A stretch of DNA of 43,406 bases from Lachnospiraceae bacterium (GTDB lineage Bacteria; Bacillota; Clostridia; Lachnospirales; Lachnospiraceae): positions 1 through 43,406 of the forward strand of contig JAAWOU010000028.1 in assembly GCA_022799755.1 (NCBI GenBank). Direction: 5' to 3'. The number at the start of each line of letters is the position of its first letter. Position 1 is the stretch's first letter. The translations under genes were made by a program, and so were the position numbers. The notes under the pieces were generated by a model, which saw nothing but the letters and a program-made list of their open reading frames with translations, searched no databases and was not told the DNA's origin. This document shows positions 15,793 to 25,302 of the stretch, one piece after another.

Positions 15793-18306
15793 ATGACCAA
15801 CAAACTTTATCAGCTGATGAACTGGCCGAAGATAGAGGACATCATCTACTCGGAATGTGATAATCCCCATGAACTGCTGGGCCCTCATAAGATAGGAAAG
15901 CAGACACTCGTTCAGGCGTACTTCCCTGGTGCGGAGCAGGCGAAAATCGTGTTCGAGGAGACCGGGGAGCAGGTGGAGATGGAGCAGGCGGACGAGGACG
16001 GCTTCTTCGCTGCGCTGCTGTCCAGAAAGGAAAAGGAACTTCCCGTCTATCATTACGAGGTCAGGGAAAGAGACGGAAGCGAGACTGTCCGGGGGGAGGC
16101 GTACCGCTTTGCCCCGCAGATTACCGAGAGCGATGCGGAGCGGTTCGGAAACGGTATCCACTATACGATATATGAAAAACTGGGCGCTCATCCCATGACC
16201 ATTGACGGCGTCGGCGGCGTCTATTTTGCCGTGTGGGCCCCGAATGTGATGCGGGCCAGCGTGGTGGGGGACTTCAACGGCTGGGACGGGCGGATTCACC
16301 AGATGAGACGGCTGGGGAATTCGGGCATCTTTGAGCTTTTCCTGCCGGATGCAAAGGTTGGGGACAACTATAAATTCGAGATGAAAGTAAAGGGCGGCCT
16401 GACTTATCTGAAATCAGACCCCTACGGCAATGCCGCTCAGATGCGGCCGGAGACCGCTTCCGTGGTGGCGGATCTGGACAGCTTTGTCTGGGAGGATGAA
16501 GCATTTGTGAAAAACAGGGCAAAATTCCAGACGGGAAATGTGCCCGTGAGCGTGTACGAGATGTATCTGGGTTCTGTGACGGCGCCCGCGGAAGGGGAAA
16601 GCTACGCCAACTATCGTGAGATCGCGGCAAAGCTGATTCCCTATATAAAGGAGATGGGATACACCCATGTGGAGCTGATGCCCGTGATGGAGCATCCTCT
16701 GGACGGCTCCTGGGGATACCAGGTCATCGGCTACTATGCGCCTACGGCCAGATACGGCTCCCCGGAAGATTTCATGTATTTTATCAATGAGCTCCACAAG
16801 GCAGGGATCGGCGTGATCCTGGACTGGGTTCCGGCCCATTTCCCCAGGGACACCTACGGTCTGTCCAATTTTGACGGCACCTGTCTGTACGAGCACCAGG
16901 ATCCCAGGCAGGGCAGTCATCCCCACTGGGGTACATTGATCTACAATTACGGCAGACCCCAGGTCTCCAATTACCTGATCGCCAATGCGCTGTTCTGGGT
17001 GGAGAAATTCCACGCGGACGGGATCCGCATGGACGCCGTGGCCAGCATGCTCTATCTGGACTACGGGAAAAAGGACGGCGAGTGGGTGGCGAACATATAC
17101 GGCGGCAAGGAGAACCTGGAAGCTATCGAGATGATCAAGCATCTGAATTCCGTCATGAAGAAACGCAACCCCGGGGTGCTGAGCATTGCGGAGGAGAGCA
17201 CGGCATTCCCCAGGATCACAGGGAGCCTGGAGGAGGACGGACTGGGCTTTGACCTGAAATGGAACATGGGCTTCATGAACGATTATCTGGACTATATAAA
17301 ATATGATCCCTATTTCAGAGCCCATCACCACGGGGAGCTGACATTCAGCATGGTCTATGCCTACAGCGAGAGGTTCATGCTGGTATTCTCCCACGACGAG
17401 GTGGTGCACGGCAAGGCGTCTTTGGCGGGAAAGATGCCCGGAGAGCGGGCGCAGAAATTCGCTAACCTGCGGCTTACCTATGCCTATATGATGGTGCATC
17501 CGGGCAAAAAGCTGCTGTTCATGGGACAGGATCTGGGCGAGTTCGATGAGTGGAACGAGGCCCGCCAGGTGGAGTGGGAGCTGGCGGAAGTGCCTGAGCA
17601 CAGGGGGATATCCGCTCTGATGAGAGATTTAAACAAGCTCTATCGCAGCAATCCGGAACTGTACGCGGCCGACGATATGCCGGAATCCTTTGAGTGGATA
17701 AACCACATCTCCTGGGAGGAGTGTTTCCTGACTTTCCTGCGCAGGGGCACGAAAGCGGAGGAGGTGCTGCTGGTGGTGGCGAATTTCTCCGGTGTGGAGA
17801 GAGAGATCACCACAGGAGTGCCGTACGACGGGAAGTATAAAGAGATATTTAATTCGGATCACGAAAAATACGGCGGCACGGGCATCGTGAACAGCCGGGT
17901 GAAGCGCTCCAAGGCAGGAGAATGGGACGACAGGCCCTGCTCGGTTACGGTGAAAGTCGCTCCGCTGTCATTGAGCATCCTGAAATATATTCCTCTGACG
18001 GAGGAGGAAATCGCAAAGGAGGCGGTGGAGAGAGCCGCGGCGGAGAAAGAGGCGGCCCAACGTCTGGCGGAAGAGAAAGAAGCCGCCTACAAGGAAGCCG
18101 CCAGGAAAGCGGAAGTCTACAGAAAAGAGGCGGGGAAAGCGGAAAACGGCGCGAAAGCGGCTAAAAAGGCCCCTGGAAAGAGGACGGCCGTCTCCGATAA
18201 GCCGAAGAAACCGGGCGCCAAAAGTACCAAAGCCCCGAAAACCATATCAAGGAAGCAAAAAAAGTCTGCGGGAGCCGGGAATGCGGAGGATTCCGCGGAG
18301 TCCTGA
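15793..18306 (+). CDS. glgB: 1,4-alpha-glucan branching enzyme with long Ala/Lys-rich tail
   Basis: Makes alpha-1,6 branches in glycogen by cutting and transferring alpha-1,4 chains. Residues about 1-110 are an N1-type beta domain, about 125-225 a CBM48 domain (VYFAVWAPN, VVGDFNGWDG), then the GH13 barrel with Asp414 (GIRMDAVAS) as nucleophile, Glu467/468 in SIAEEST as acid-base, and Asp535 in FSHDEVVHGK as third acid. The usual beta-sandwich end reaches LSILKYIPL near residue 735. The last about 100 residues are a charged helix and Lys/Ala/Pro-rich tail (EAVERAAAEKEAAQRL, then KKPGAKSTKAPK), absent from typical GlgB of 630-740 residues. No glgA, glgC or glgP is nearby. AGAAAGGAAG precedes the start. 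Confidence 0.95.
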   Translation: MTNKLYQLMNWPKIEDIIYSECDNPHELLGPHKIGKQTLVQAYFPGAEQAKIVFEETGEQVEMEQADEDGFFAALLSRKEKELPVYHYEVRERDGSETVRGEAYRFAPQITESDAERFGNGIHYTIYEKLGAHPMTIDGVGGVYFAVWAPNVMRASVVGDFNGWDGRIHQMRRLGNSGIFELFLPDAKVGDNYKFEMKVKGGLTYLKSDPYGNAAQMRPETASVVADLDSFVWEDEAFVKNRAKFQTGNVPVSVYEMYLGSVTAPAEGESYANYREIAAKLIPYIKEMGYTHVELMPVMEHPLDGSWGYQVIGYYAPTARYGSPEDFMYFINELHKAGIGVILDWVPAHFPRDTYGLSNFDGTCLYEHQDPRQGSHPHWGTLIYNYGRPQVSNYLIANALFWVEKFHADGIRMDAVASMLYLDYGKKDGEWVANIYGGKENLEAIEMIKHLNSVMKKRNPGVLSIAEESTAFPRITGSLEEDGLGFDLKWNMGFMNDYLDYIKYDPYFRAHHHGELTFSMVYAYSERFMLVFSHDEVVHGKASLAGKMPGERAQKFANLRLTYAYMMVHPGKKLLFMGQDLGEFDEWNEARQVEWELAEVPEHRGISALMRDLNKLYRSNPELYAADDMPESFEWINHISWEECFLTFLRRGTKAEEVLLVVANFSGVEREITTGVPYDGKYKEIFNSDHEKYGGTGIVNSRVKRSKAGEWDDRPCSVTVKVAPLSLSILKYIPLTEEEIAKEAVERAAAEKEAAQRLAEEKEAAYKEAARKAEVYRKEAGKAENGAKAAKKAPGKRTAVSDKPKKPGAKSTKAPKTISRKQKKSAGAGNAEDSAES

Positions 18307-18345
18307 CCCGATGGAAAGGGGAGAGGGTGCAAGGAGGGGTGGACG

Positions 18346-19536
18346 ATGAAATGGCGTGTTCCGAGGCGGGCGCAGGCGCTTGCTTTCCTGGCGGTGCCGG
18401 CTCTGTGCGTATCCTGCGCAGTCATGCCGAGAGAGGAGGAGCTTCCCCAGGCCCCGGTCATCCGCTCCTATGAGGCGGCGCAATACCAGCAGGCGATGGT
18501 GATGCGGGGGGATATGGTCCTGAGCAAAAAAGTCAACTGCACTTACGCGTCGGCCAGACAGGAGCAGTACGGTTTTTCCCTGGGCGGGATGTATATTGAC
18601 AAGGTGTATGTCAGCGAGGGAGAGCAGGTGACGAAAGGCGCTCTGCTGGCAGAGCTGGAAAAGGGGGATCTGCCCGGGCAGATCTCCGACAGGGAATATG
18701 CGCTGAAAGCATTGCAGATCACCAGAGCCTATCTGCCGGAATACCAGAGGCTGGAGCTGGCAAGACAGGATGCGGTCATAGCGGACATGGAGGCACAGAT
18801 AAAAGAGCTGATGGCATGGTCCGGGAATTATGAGGAATGGGAGGAGAAGAAACCGTATATAGACCAGGCCAACGCGATCCTGCTGCAGAAGATGGAGCTG
18901 GAGAAGCAGCGGGAGGCCGAAGTGGAGGCCGGCGAAAAGCGGCTGCAGGAGGCGGACGAGGCTCTGTATATAGCGGATCTGAGGCTGCGGGAGCTGAGAG
19001 AAAAGCTGCGGGAGAGGCAGATTTACGCTGACTTCGGCGGAACCGTCACATACCTCCAGAAGTTAAAAGAGGGAGACCGCTCCGTGAAAGGGAAGATTTT
19101 TGTCACCGTTGCGGATCTGGAGAACGTGGTATTCACGGTGAAGGGGGAAGACGCTCAGTATTTTCCGGTGGGAACAAAGGCCACGGTGCTGTGCGAAAAG
19201 AAAGAGTTCCCTGTCCTGGCGGTGGATCCCACGGTGCTGGGGCTTGCCAGGGATGAGGAAAGCGACGGGGCGATCGCCTATCTGCAGCTGCTAACGCCGG
19301 ATCCTACCCTGGAAAGTGGCGTGAAAGGCTCTATACAGGTCGTACTGGACCGGCGGGAGGATGTGCTGTACGTCAAAAAAGAGGCCATAAAGGCCGCGGA
19401 AGAGGCAAAATATGTGTACATGCTGGACGAAAACGGCCTGCGCATTCTGCGGGAGGTTACCACAGGTCTGGAGAACGAGTCCTATGTGGAGATCGTAAGC
19501 GGCCTTTCGGAGGGAGACAGTGTGATCATAAGATGA
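18346..19536 (+). CDS. HlyD/MacA-type adaptor lipoprotein 1 of an ABC export system
   Basis: 396 residues with an N-terminal signal ending near Cys24 (CVSC), an imperfect lipobox with Cys rather than Leu at -3. The body follows adaptor order: beta-barrel start, lipoyl half (YIDKVYVSEGEQVTKGALLAELE), a coiled coil of about 100 residues rich in Glu/Lys/Arg, lipoyl return (IYADFGGTVTYLQKLKEGD), then a barrel and membrane-proximal domain ending GLSEGDSVII. Such proteins normally bridge an inner-membrane pump and an outer channel; in a Gram-positive cell they would project into the wall. It opens an operon of three adaptors, a permease and two ATPases. AGGAGGGG precedes the ATG. Confidence 0.85.
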   Translation: MKWRVPRRAQALAFLAVPALCVSCAVMPREEELPQAPVIRSYEAAQYQQAMVMRGDMVLSKKVNCTYASARQEQYGFSLGGMYIDKVYVSEGEQVTKGALLAELEKGDLPGQISDREYALKALQITRAYLPEYQRLELARQDAVIADMEAQIKELMAWSGNYEEWEEKKPYIDQANAILLQKMELEKQREAEVEAGEKRLQEADEALYIADLRLRELREKLRERQIYADFGGTVTYLQKLKEGDRSVKGKIFVTVADLENVVFTVKGEDAQYFPVGTKATVLCEKKEFPVLAVDPTVLGLARDEESDGAIAYLQLLTPDPTLESGVKGSIQVVLDRREDVLYVKKEAIKAAEEAKYVYMLDENGLRILREVTTGLENESYVEIVSGLSEGDSVIIR

Positions 19537-19585
19537 GACAGCCCCGCGGCAACGGTATTGTGACGGCGGATAGGAAGCAGGTAGA

Positions 19586-20683
19586 ATGAAGAGAAAAGCG
19601 GCACTGCCTATGGCTCTGATCTTTTTTGCAGGGCTTGCCGGATGCGGGGTGAAAACCCAGGTTCCGGCCCCGGCTCCGGAACTTCTGGAGCCGGTGGATG
19701 TGAAGATGGACATGGCCATGGCGCAGAGGGATGATATCTATGAACTTTCCGTTTACAACGGGGAGATAGTCCCCTATACCCAGGAGCTGTATTTTACGGT
19801 GGACGGCTATCTGGAAGCTTTCCATGTGATGATTGGAGATACGGTACAGGAGGGGGACGTCCTCGCTGCTTTAAGCGAGGAGCAGACGCTGGAGCAGATA
19901 GCGGATCTGGAGGAAGAAATCGACGAGCTGATTACCATGGGGGAATTCAGCGACAGACTAGACAGCGCGGACATCGAGATTGCCAGACAGGAGCTGGAGT
20001 ATATGCATGCCCTGGGGCAGTTCGGATATGCCGGGGCGGCGAAAGAGCTGGAAATCCAGAAGCTTGAGCTGGCGCTGAAAGAGGCAAAAGAGCTGCGAGG
20101 CCTGGAGCTGCAGAAAAAGCAGGAGGCCCTGAGAGCGCTTCGTGAAAAACTGGGGAAGAACGAAATCACGGCACCCTGCAGCGGAAGAGTCGTCTATGTC
20201 GGCAATGCCGGAAAAGGGGATGCAATTCAGGGCTACAGCCCTGTAATCTATCTGGCCGACGAGAGCCGATTGAGCCTTTCCGCGGACTTTATTTCGGAGT
20301 CGGAGGTAAACGGTGCGGAGAGGCTTTATGCCCGGGTGGGCGACAGGGAGCTGGACATTACCTACGTTCCCTATGATGTGGGTGAGATGGTGAAAGCGGT
20401 ACTGGCCGGAGAAGAGATGAGGACGCGTTTCCTGGTAGAGGGGGACGGGGCAGAGCTCTCGGCGGGCCAGTTTGCCGTGGTCATGGTGTACCGGTTCTAT
20501 AAAGAGGACGTATTGACGATTCCCATAAACGCACTGCATCGGGACGGGAGCGGCCAGTATGTCTATGTGCAGGCCGACGGCGTCAGAGTGCGCCGCAATG
20601 TGAAGACCGGTATGACTACGGATACGAAAGCGGAAATTACAGACGGGCTTGGGGAAGGAGACATGGTCTATGTCCAGGATTAA
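19586..20683 (+). CDS. HlyD/MacA-type adaptor lipoprotein 2
   Basis: 365 residues. The signal peptide ends in a clean lipobox LAGC (Cys20). The lipoyl half YLEAFHVMIGDTVQEGDVLAAL is followed by a coiled coil (about residues 100-195, Glu/Leu/Lys-rich) and the return strand ITAPCSGRVVYVGNAGKGD, which is the standard adaptor pattern. The C-terminal part (VLTIPINALHRDGSGQYVYVQADGV, DGLGEGDMVYV) is the membrane-proximal domain. It is a diverged paralogue of the adaptors on either side. Its end overlaps the start of the third adaptor by 14 bases. Confidence 0.88.
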   Translation: MKRKAALPMALIFFAGLAGCGVKTQVPAPAPELLEPVDVKMDMAMAQRDDIYELSVYNGEIVPYTQELYFTVDGYLEAFHVMIGDTVQEGDVLAALSEEQTLEQIADLEEEIDELITMGEFSDRLDSADIEIARQELEYMHALGQFGYAGAAKELEIQKLELALKEAKELRGLELQKKQEALRALREKLGKNEITAPCSGRVVYVGNAGKGDAIQGYSPVIYLADESRLSLSADFISESEVNGAERLYARVGDRELDITYVPYDVGEMVKAVLAGEEMRTRFLVEGDGAELSAGQFAVVMVYRFYKEDVLTIPINALHRDGSGQYVYVQADGVRVRRNVKTGMTTDTKAEITDGLGEGDMVYVQD

Positions 20684-21755
20684 GAGGACGGCTTCTTTTC
20701 TTGCGGCCGCCGTGTTTCTTACGGCATGCGCAGGCGGTGAACAGGAGCAGAATCTGTACGATGAAACTCTTCTGACCCCGCAGCAGGCCAACTATGAAAC
20801 CGCGCAGGCGGCAGAGGGGGAGTACATAAGGACGGCCGGAGGTTCCGTGCATGTATACTATCCGGTCACGGCCGAGCTGTGCTGGGAGGAGAGCGGCGCC
20901 AGGTTCCGGGAATATCTGGTGAAGAAAGGCCAGGAGGTAAAGAAAGGCGACGCTTTGGCGGTATTTGACATTGAGGTGAGCATGGCGGACAGAGAGGAAC
21001 TGTCGCTTCAGCTGGCGAGAACCAAAGAGCGGATGGAGGACGGAATAGAGGAGCGCCTGTCCGCCATGGAAGAAGCCGGGGAAAAACTGCAGGGGCTGGA
21101 GAACTTTGAACTGCGCATCGCACAGCTTAGGATAGAGAAAGCCCAGGCGGAGTACGAGCAATTCGTCTACCAGTCGGAGCAGGAGATCGCCAGGCTGAGT
21201 GAGAGACTGGAAGAGCTGGACGAGAGGAGTGCAAACGATACCCTGTTTGCCCCTTTCGACGGTGTGATAGACTCCATAGCGATCTGCAGCGAGGGAGATC
21301 CGATGTCAAAGGATACGGTGATGATAACCATGCACGCGGCGGACAAATTCTATCTGGCCGCCGACGACGCTGCGGGGAGTCTGCGGTACAATGCGGAGGT
21401 CACTGTGGAGGCCGGCAGGCGCAATGATCCGAAGACCTACCACGGAAAGGTAGTGGCCGCGCCGTCCGTTCTGCCCGCATCGGCGCCCCAGGGAATGACG
21501 CTGATTGAGCTGTATGAGGATGTGACGGAGAAAGAGCTGTCAGGTTCCCCGAAGTATGAGTTCCGTCTGGAAGAGCTTCAGAATGTTCTGCTGGTGGATT
21601 GGAAAGCCCTGAGCATCGAAAACGGGAAAAACTTTGTCTATGTGCTGGAAGATGACACGGTGCGGAAGCGGTATGTGACACCGGGCCTGACCAACAGACA
21701 GGAAGCGTGGATTCTGGACGGCCTCAAAGAGGGGCAGACCGTGATTGCGGATTAG
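20670..21755 (+). CDS. HlyD/MacA-type adaptor lipoprotein 3
   Basis: 361 residues from ATG 20670, preceded by GGGAAGGAG at 9 bases; ATG 20649 lies before that site and is not preferred. Lipobox LTAC (Cys20). Lipoyl half FREYLVKKGQEVKKGDALAVFD, coiled coil about residues 100-190, return strand LFAPFDGVIDSIAICSEGD, and C-terminal domain ending GLKEGQTVIAD. It overlaps the second adaptor gene and ends 11 bases before the permease gene, so the four genes are translationally linked. The three adaptors differ too much to be a recent duplication, which suggests different positions in one assembly or different substrates. Confidence 0.86.
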   Translation: MSRIKRTASFLAAAVFLTACAGGEQEQNLYDETLLTPQQANYETAQAAEGEYIRTAGGSVHVYYPVTAELCWEESGARFREYLVKKGQEVKKGDALAVFDIEVSMADREELSLQLARTKERMEDGIEERLSAMEEAGEKLQGLENFELRIAQLRIEKAQAEYEQFVYQSEQEIARLSERLEELDERSANDTLFAPFDGVIDSIAICSEGDPMSKDTVMITMHAADKFYLAADDAAGSLRYNAEVTVEAGRRNDPKTYHGKVVAAPSVLPASAPQGMTLIELYEDVTEKELSGSPKYEFRLEELQNVLLVDWKALSIENGKNFVYVLEDDTVRKRYVTPGLTNRQEAWILDGLKEGQTVIAD

Positions 21756-21766
21756 GGGGCAGAGGC

Positions 21767-24607
21767 ATGTTGAGTTTTGTTTTCCGAAAGATTGAAAGCA
21801 GGAAATGGATGGTCCTCAGTCTGTTGGTGGGCAATCTGCTGATGATAGCCATAGCCGCCGCCAGCCCCATGTATTCCAGGGCGGTTTTGCAGCGAACCCT
21901 GACACGCAGTTTAAGCGATTACTATGCGGAGCGGAATTCCTATCCGGGTCTGATCGTGGTGCGCAGCAGCCACACGGCCGGAAAACGGGAGGAGGCTGAG
22001 AAGACCGTGCGCGCCGCACAGATGCTGGAAGAGATGAGGGACCGGCTGGATGTGCCGGCGCTTTATATGGTGACCCAATACTTTAAGGGCAATGTGAAAG
22101 CTGTCCATGAGGTGAAAGTGGAGGGCTGGAAAAACGAGCTCGCGCTGCGGATCGCGTGCTTTTCGGACCAGACGGACCACATCAAAATCATAAACGGGGA
22201 AATGTATTCCGGAAAGCTGGACGGAGATATCTTTGACGTCATTGTCAACGAGCGGACCTTTGTGGAACAGAATCTCATGCTGGGCGAGGTGCTGGAGCTG
22301 CCGGATCTGAAAGGCGCATCGTCCTATCGGATTCGGATCGCCGGAATCTTTGAGAACAGCCGGCAGCAGGACGTGTACTGGGTTGCCGCGCCCACGGCGT
22401 GGCATGATGTCTGCCTGATGGACGAGGGGCTGTTTCGGGAGCTGTTTGTCCAGACAGAGGACAGGGGCTTTAGCGCAGAGTGGTATGTGATGCTGGACTA
22501 CCTGGGCATGCGGGGAGACGAGGCGGAGCGCTATCTGAGTGTGCTGGATGAATATTTTGCGGAATACGACGAGATGGGATACAAAAGCCACACAGCCAAT
22601 TTCCGGTCCGCGCTGGAAGCCTTTGTGCTGCAGGCCCAGAAGCTCAATACCACCATCGTGATTCTGCAGACACCGATTTTCGTGCTGCTGGCAGTCTTCA
22701 TTTTCATGGTATCCAGGCAGCTGCTGGAGATGGAGCAGAATGAAATTGCGGTGTATAAAAGCCGGGGCGCTGACAAGAAGCAGATTGTGTTGGTCTACCT
22801 GCTGGAGAGCGTGTTGATCGCGGCGCTGAGCCTGGCGGGAGGTATGCCCCTGGGCCTGGTGATGTGCAGGCTTTTGGGCGCATCCAACTCTTTCCTGGAG
22901 TTCGTGGAAAGGGCGGCTTTGCCTGTGGAGTCGGGGGTGAAACCCTGGATATTCGCCGGGGCGGCGGCCGTCTTCGGAATCTGTGCCATGGTACTGCCTG
23001 TCATCCGGTATGCGGGAGTCAACATCGTGGCCCACAAACGGGGAAAGAACCGGAAAGCGAAAAGGCCCTGGTGGCAGAGGCTCTTTCTGGATGTGACGGC
23101 GCTGGGGATTTCCCTTTACGGCCTGTATCAGTACAATTCCCAGAGAGCGTATCTGGCGCAAAAAGTTCTGGACGGCGCATCGCTGGATCCGCTACTGTAT
23201 TTTTGCTCTTCTTTGTTTATGGTGGGGGCAGGGCTTGTGGTTCTGCGTTTTTTCCCGTTGCTTGTACGCATCATATTTGAATTGGGAAAGCGATGGTGGC
23301 CGACTTCGCTCTACGCATCGTTCCTGAGGATACTCCGGACGAAGAGCAATCAGGGGTTTCTCATGGTCTTTCTGATTCTGACCCTGTCCATGGGGATATT
23401 CAATGCCCAGGCGGCCCGGACCATCAATGCGAATGCGGAGGAACGAATCCGCTACGCCGCCGGGGCGGACCTGGTGCTGCAGGAAGTCTGGCAGGACAAC
23501 AGCGCCATGCTGGGCGAGCCTGGGGGCGGGATTGACGCTGCCCCGGGAGGTTCTCCCGGGAGAGAGCAGGAGCTGGTATATGAGGAGCCCGACTTCGGAA
23601 AGTATCAGATGCTCGACGGCATAGAAAGCGTGACCAAGGTCCTGGTGGACAAAAAGGTGAGCGTGTCCGTGAAAGGCGGAAAGATAAGCAACGCCCTGCT
23701 GATAGGCATCCACACAAAGGAATTCGGGGAGACGGCATGGTTCAAAGAGTCGCTTCTGCGGGTTCATTGGTACGAATATCTGAACGCCATATCCCAGAAT
23801 TCCCGGGCAATTCTGGTCTCCTCTAATTTTCGGAATCTCTATGACTACAATGTGGGAGACATACTGACCTACACCAACGGGGACGGCGACTCCATGCGGG
23901 GCATTATCTACGGATTTGTGGATTACTGGCCATCCTATGCGCCCGTGACCAAGGTGAAAGGAAGCGACGGCCTGTATGAGGAAAAAGACAATTTCCTGAT
24001 TGTGGCGCATTTATCCCAGCTGCAGTCCTCCTGGGGGGTCTCGCCCTATCAGGTATGGATCAGGACAGAGGATTCCTCGGAGTTCATATACGATTATGCC
24101 CGGGAAACCGGTACGGTGTACGCCGTTTTTGAGGATGCCGCGGCGGAACTCATCGACCTGAAGAACGACCCGATTTTCCAGGGGACCAACGGCATCCTGA
24201 CCATAGGCTTTATCTGTGTGCTGCTGTTGTGCATCACGGGATTTTTGATCTATTGGATCCTCTCTATCCAGTCCAGGACGCTGCAGTTCGGCATCTTCCG
24301 GGCCATGGGCATGTCCATGGGAGAGATATTGGCCATGCTGATCAATGAACAGCTCTTTATCACGGGCGTATCCATTGCCGCCGGAATTGCCGTGGGGATA
24401 CTGGCATCCAGGCTGTACATCCCCCTGATACAGATTGCCTACACGTCGGCGGACCAGATGATACCGCTTGAGATCGTGAGCGTAAACGGAGATTACATCC
24501 GGCTCTTTGCCGTGGTCGGGCTGGCAATACTGATCTGTATGCTGATACTGGGCTTTCTGATCTCAAAGATCAAGATATCCCAGGCGCTGAAGCTGGGCGA
24601 AGACTGA
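21767..24607 (+). CDS. FtsX/MacB-like ABC transporter permease, two FtsX modules
   Basis: 946 residues from ATG 21767, which follows GGGGGCAGAGG; the longer frame to 21707 lies inside the previous gene. A membrane segment near residues 14-34 is followed by an exported domain of about 260 residues, then helices at about 297-317, 345-370, 393-412 and more to about 550; a second exported domain (about 550-810) and three final helices (about 810-833, 860-890, 915-940). The first module holds KSRGADKKQIVLVYL and the second FRAMGMSMGEILAMLINEQ, the coupling-helix pattern of FtsX/MacB permeases. MacB-type pumps use mechanical transmission to drive export of toxins, peptides or lipoproteins. The double module resembles LolCE-like or BceB-like permeases. 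Substrate unknown. Confidence 0.88.
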   Translation: MLSFVFRKIESRKWMVLSLLVGNLLMIAIAAASPMYSRAVLQRTLTRSLSDYYAERNSYPGLIVVRSSHTAGKREEAEKTVRAAQMLEEMRDRLDVPALYMVTQYFKGNVKAVHEVKVEGWKNELALRIACFSDQTDHIKIINGEMYSGKLDGDIFDVIVNERTFVEQNLMLGEVLELPDLKGASSYRIRIAGIFENSRQQDVYWVAAPTAWHDVCLMDEGLFRELFVQTEDRGFSAEWYVMLDYLGMRGDEAERYLSVLDEYFAEYDEMGYKSHTANFRSALEAFVLQAQKLNTTIVILQTPIFVLLAVFIFMVSRQLLEMEQNEIAVYKSRGADKKQIVLVYLLESVLIAALSLAGGMPLGLVMCRLLGASNSFLEFVERAALPVESGVKPWIFAGAAAVFGICAMVLPVIRYAGVNIVAHKRGKNRKAKRPWWQRLFLDVTALGISLYGLYQYNSQRAYLAQKVLDGASLDPLLYFCSSLFMVGAGLVVLRFFPLLVRIIFELGKRWWPTSLYASFLRILRTKSNQGFLMVFLILTLSMGIFNAQAARTINANAEERIRYAAGADLVLQEVWQDNSAMLGEPGGGIDAAPGGSPGREQELVYEEPDFGKYQMLDGIESVTKVLVDKKVSVSVKGGKISNALLIGIHTKEFGETAWFKESLLRVHWYEYLNAISQNSRAILVSSNFRNLYDYNVGDILTYTNGDGDSMRGIIYGFVDYWPSYAPVTKVKGSDGLYEEKDNFLIVAHLSQLQSSWGVSPYQVWIRTEDSSEFIYDYARETGTVYAVFEDAAAELIDLKNDPIFQGTNGILTIGFICVLLLCITGFLIYWILSIQSRTLQFGIFRAMGMSMGEILAMLINEQLFITGVSIAAGIAVGILASRLYIPLIQIAYTSADQMIPLEIVSVNGDYIRLFAVVGLAILICMLILGFLISKIKISQALKLGED

Positions 24608-24627
24608 GGATTGCGGGGGATAGGGAT

Positions 24628-25302
24628 ATGGAGAGTGTTATAGCAGGAAAGGGAATTAAGCGTGGATTTCCTGTGGCCGGGGGCGGGACGTTCTGGGCTC
24701 TGAAAGGGCTGGGGCTGGAGATTATGCGGGGACAGCTGGCTATTTTAAAGGGGAGATCCGGGTCGGGAAAGACGACTTTGATGAATATATTGAGCGCCCT
24801 GGACTATCCTACGGAGGGCGAGGTGTTCTTTCAGGGCAAAAATATCGCTCAGATGGGGGAAAAGGAGCGGGGGCGCCTGCGGCGGGTGCAGATGGGGTTC
24901 GTGTTTCAGTCGGTGGCGCTGGTGCCTATGATGACTGCCTATGAGAACGTGGAGTTTGCGCTCAGGCTTGCGGGATACAGGGGGAACCGCAGGGAGCGGG
25001 TGGAGGAATGCCTGAAGATGGTGGGGCTGGGCAGCAGGCTGCATCATCTGCCCCAGGAACTGTCCGGCGGGGAGCAGCAGCGAGTGGCCATTGCCAGGGC
25101 CATCGCACACAGGCCGGAGATTCTCTTCGCGGACGAGCCCACCGCAGAGCTGGACACGAACACAGGACTTCAGGTGGTGAAGATATTCAAGGATCTGGCG
25201 GCCATGGAGGGCGTGACCATCATCATGACCACCCATGACACGGGGCTGATGGAAATAGGGGATGTGGTATACCAGCTGGAGGACGGTGAGTTTGTTGCGT
25301 GA
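24628..25302 (+). CDS. ABC transporter ATPase 1 (MacB/LolD type)
   Basis: 224 residues with the complete ATPase motif set: Walker A GRSGSGKT (42-49), Q-loop FVFQSVALVP, signature [14 protein letters not shown] from Leu145, Walker B with Asp169-Glu170 (FADEPTAELD) and the switch His in TTHD. The sequence style matches ATPases that partner FtsX-type permeases (LolD/MacB class). It begins 20 bases after the permease gene behind GGGGGATAGGG. Its end overlaps the second ATPase gene by about 11 bases. Confidence 0.93.
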   Translation: MESVIAGKGIKRGFPVAGGGTFWALKGLGLEIMRGQLAILKGRSGSGKTTLMNILSALDYPTEGEVFFQGKNIAQMGEKERGRLRRVQMGFVFQSVALVPMMTAYENVEFALRLAGYRGNRRERVEECLKMVGLGSRLHHLPQELSGGEQQRVAIARAIAHRPEILFADEPTAELDTNTGLQVVKIFKDLAAMEGVTIIMTTHDTGLMEIGDVVYQLEDGEFVA

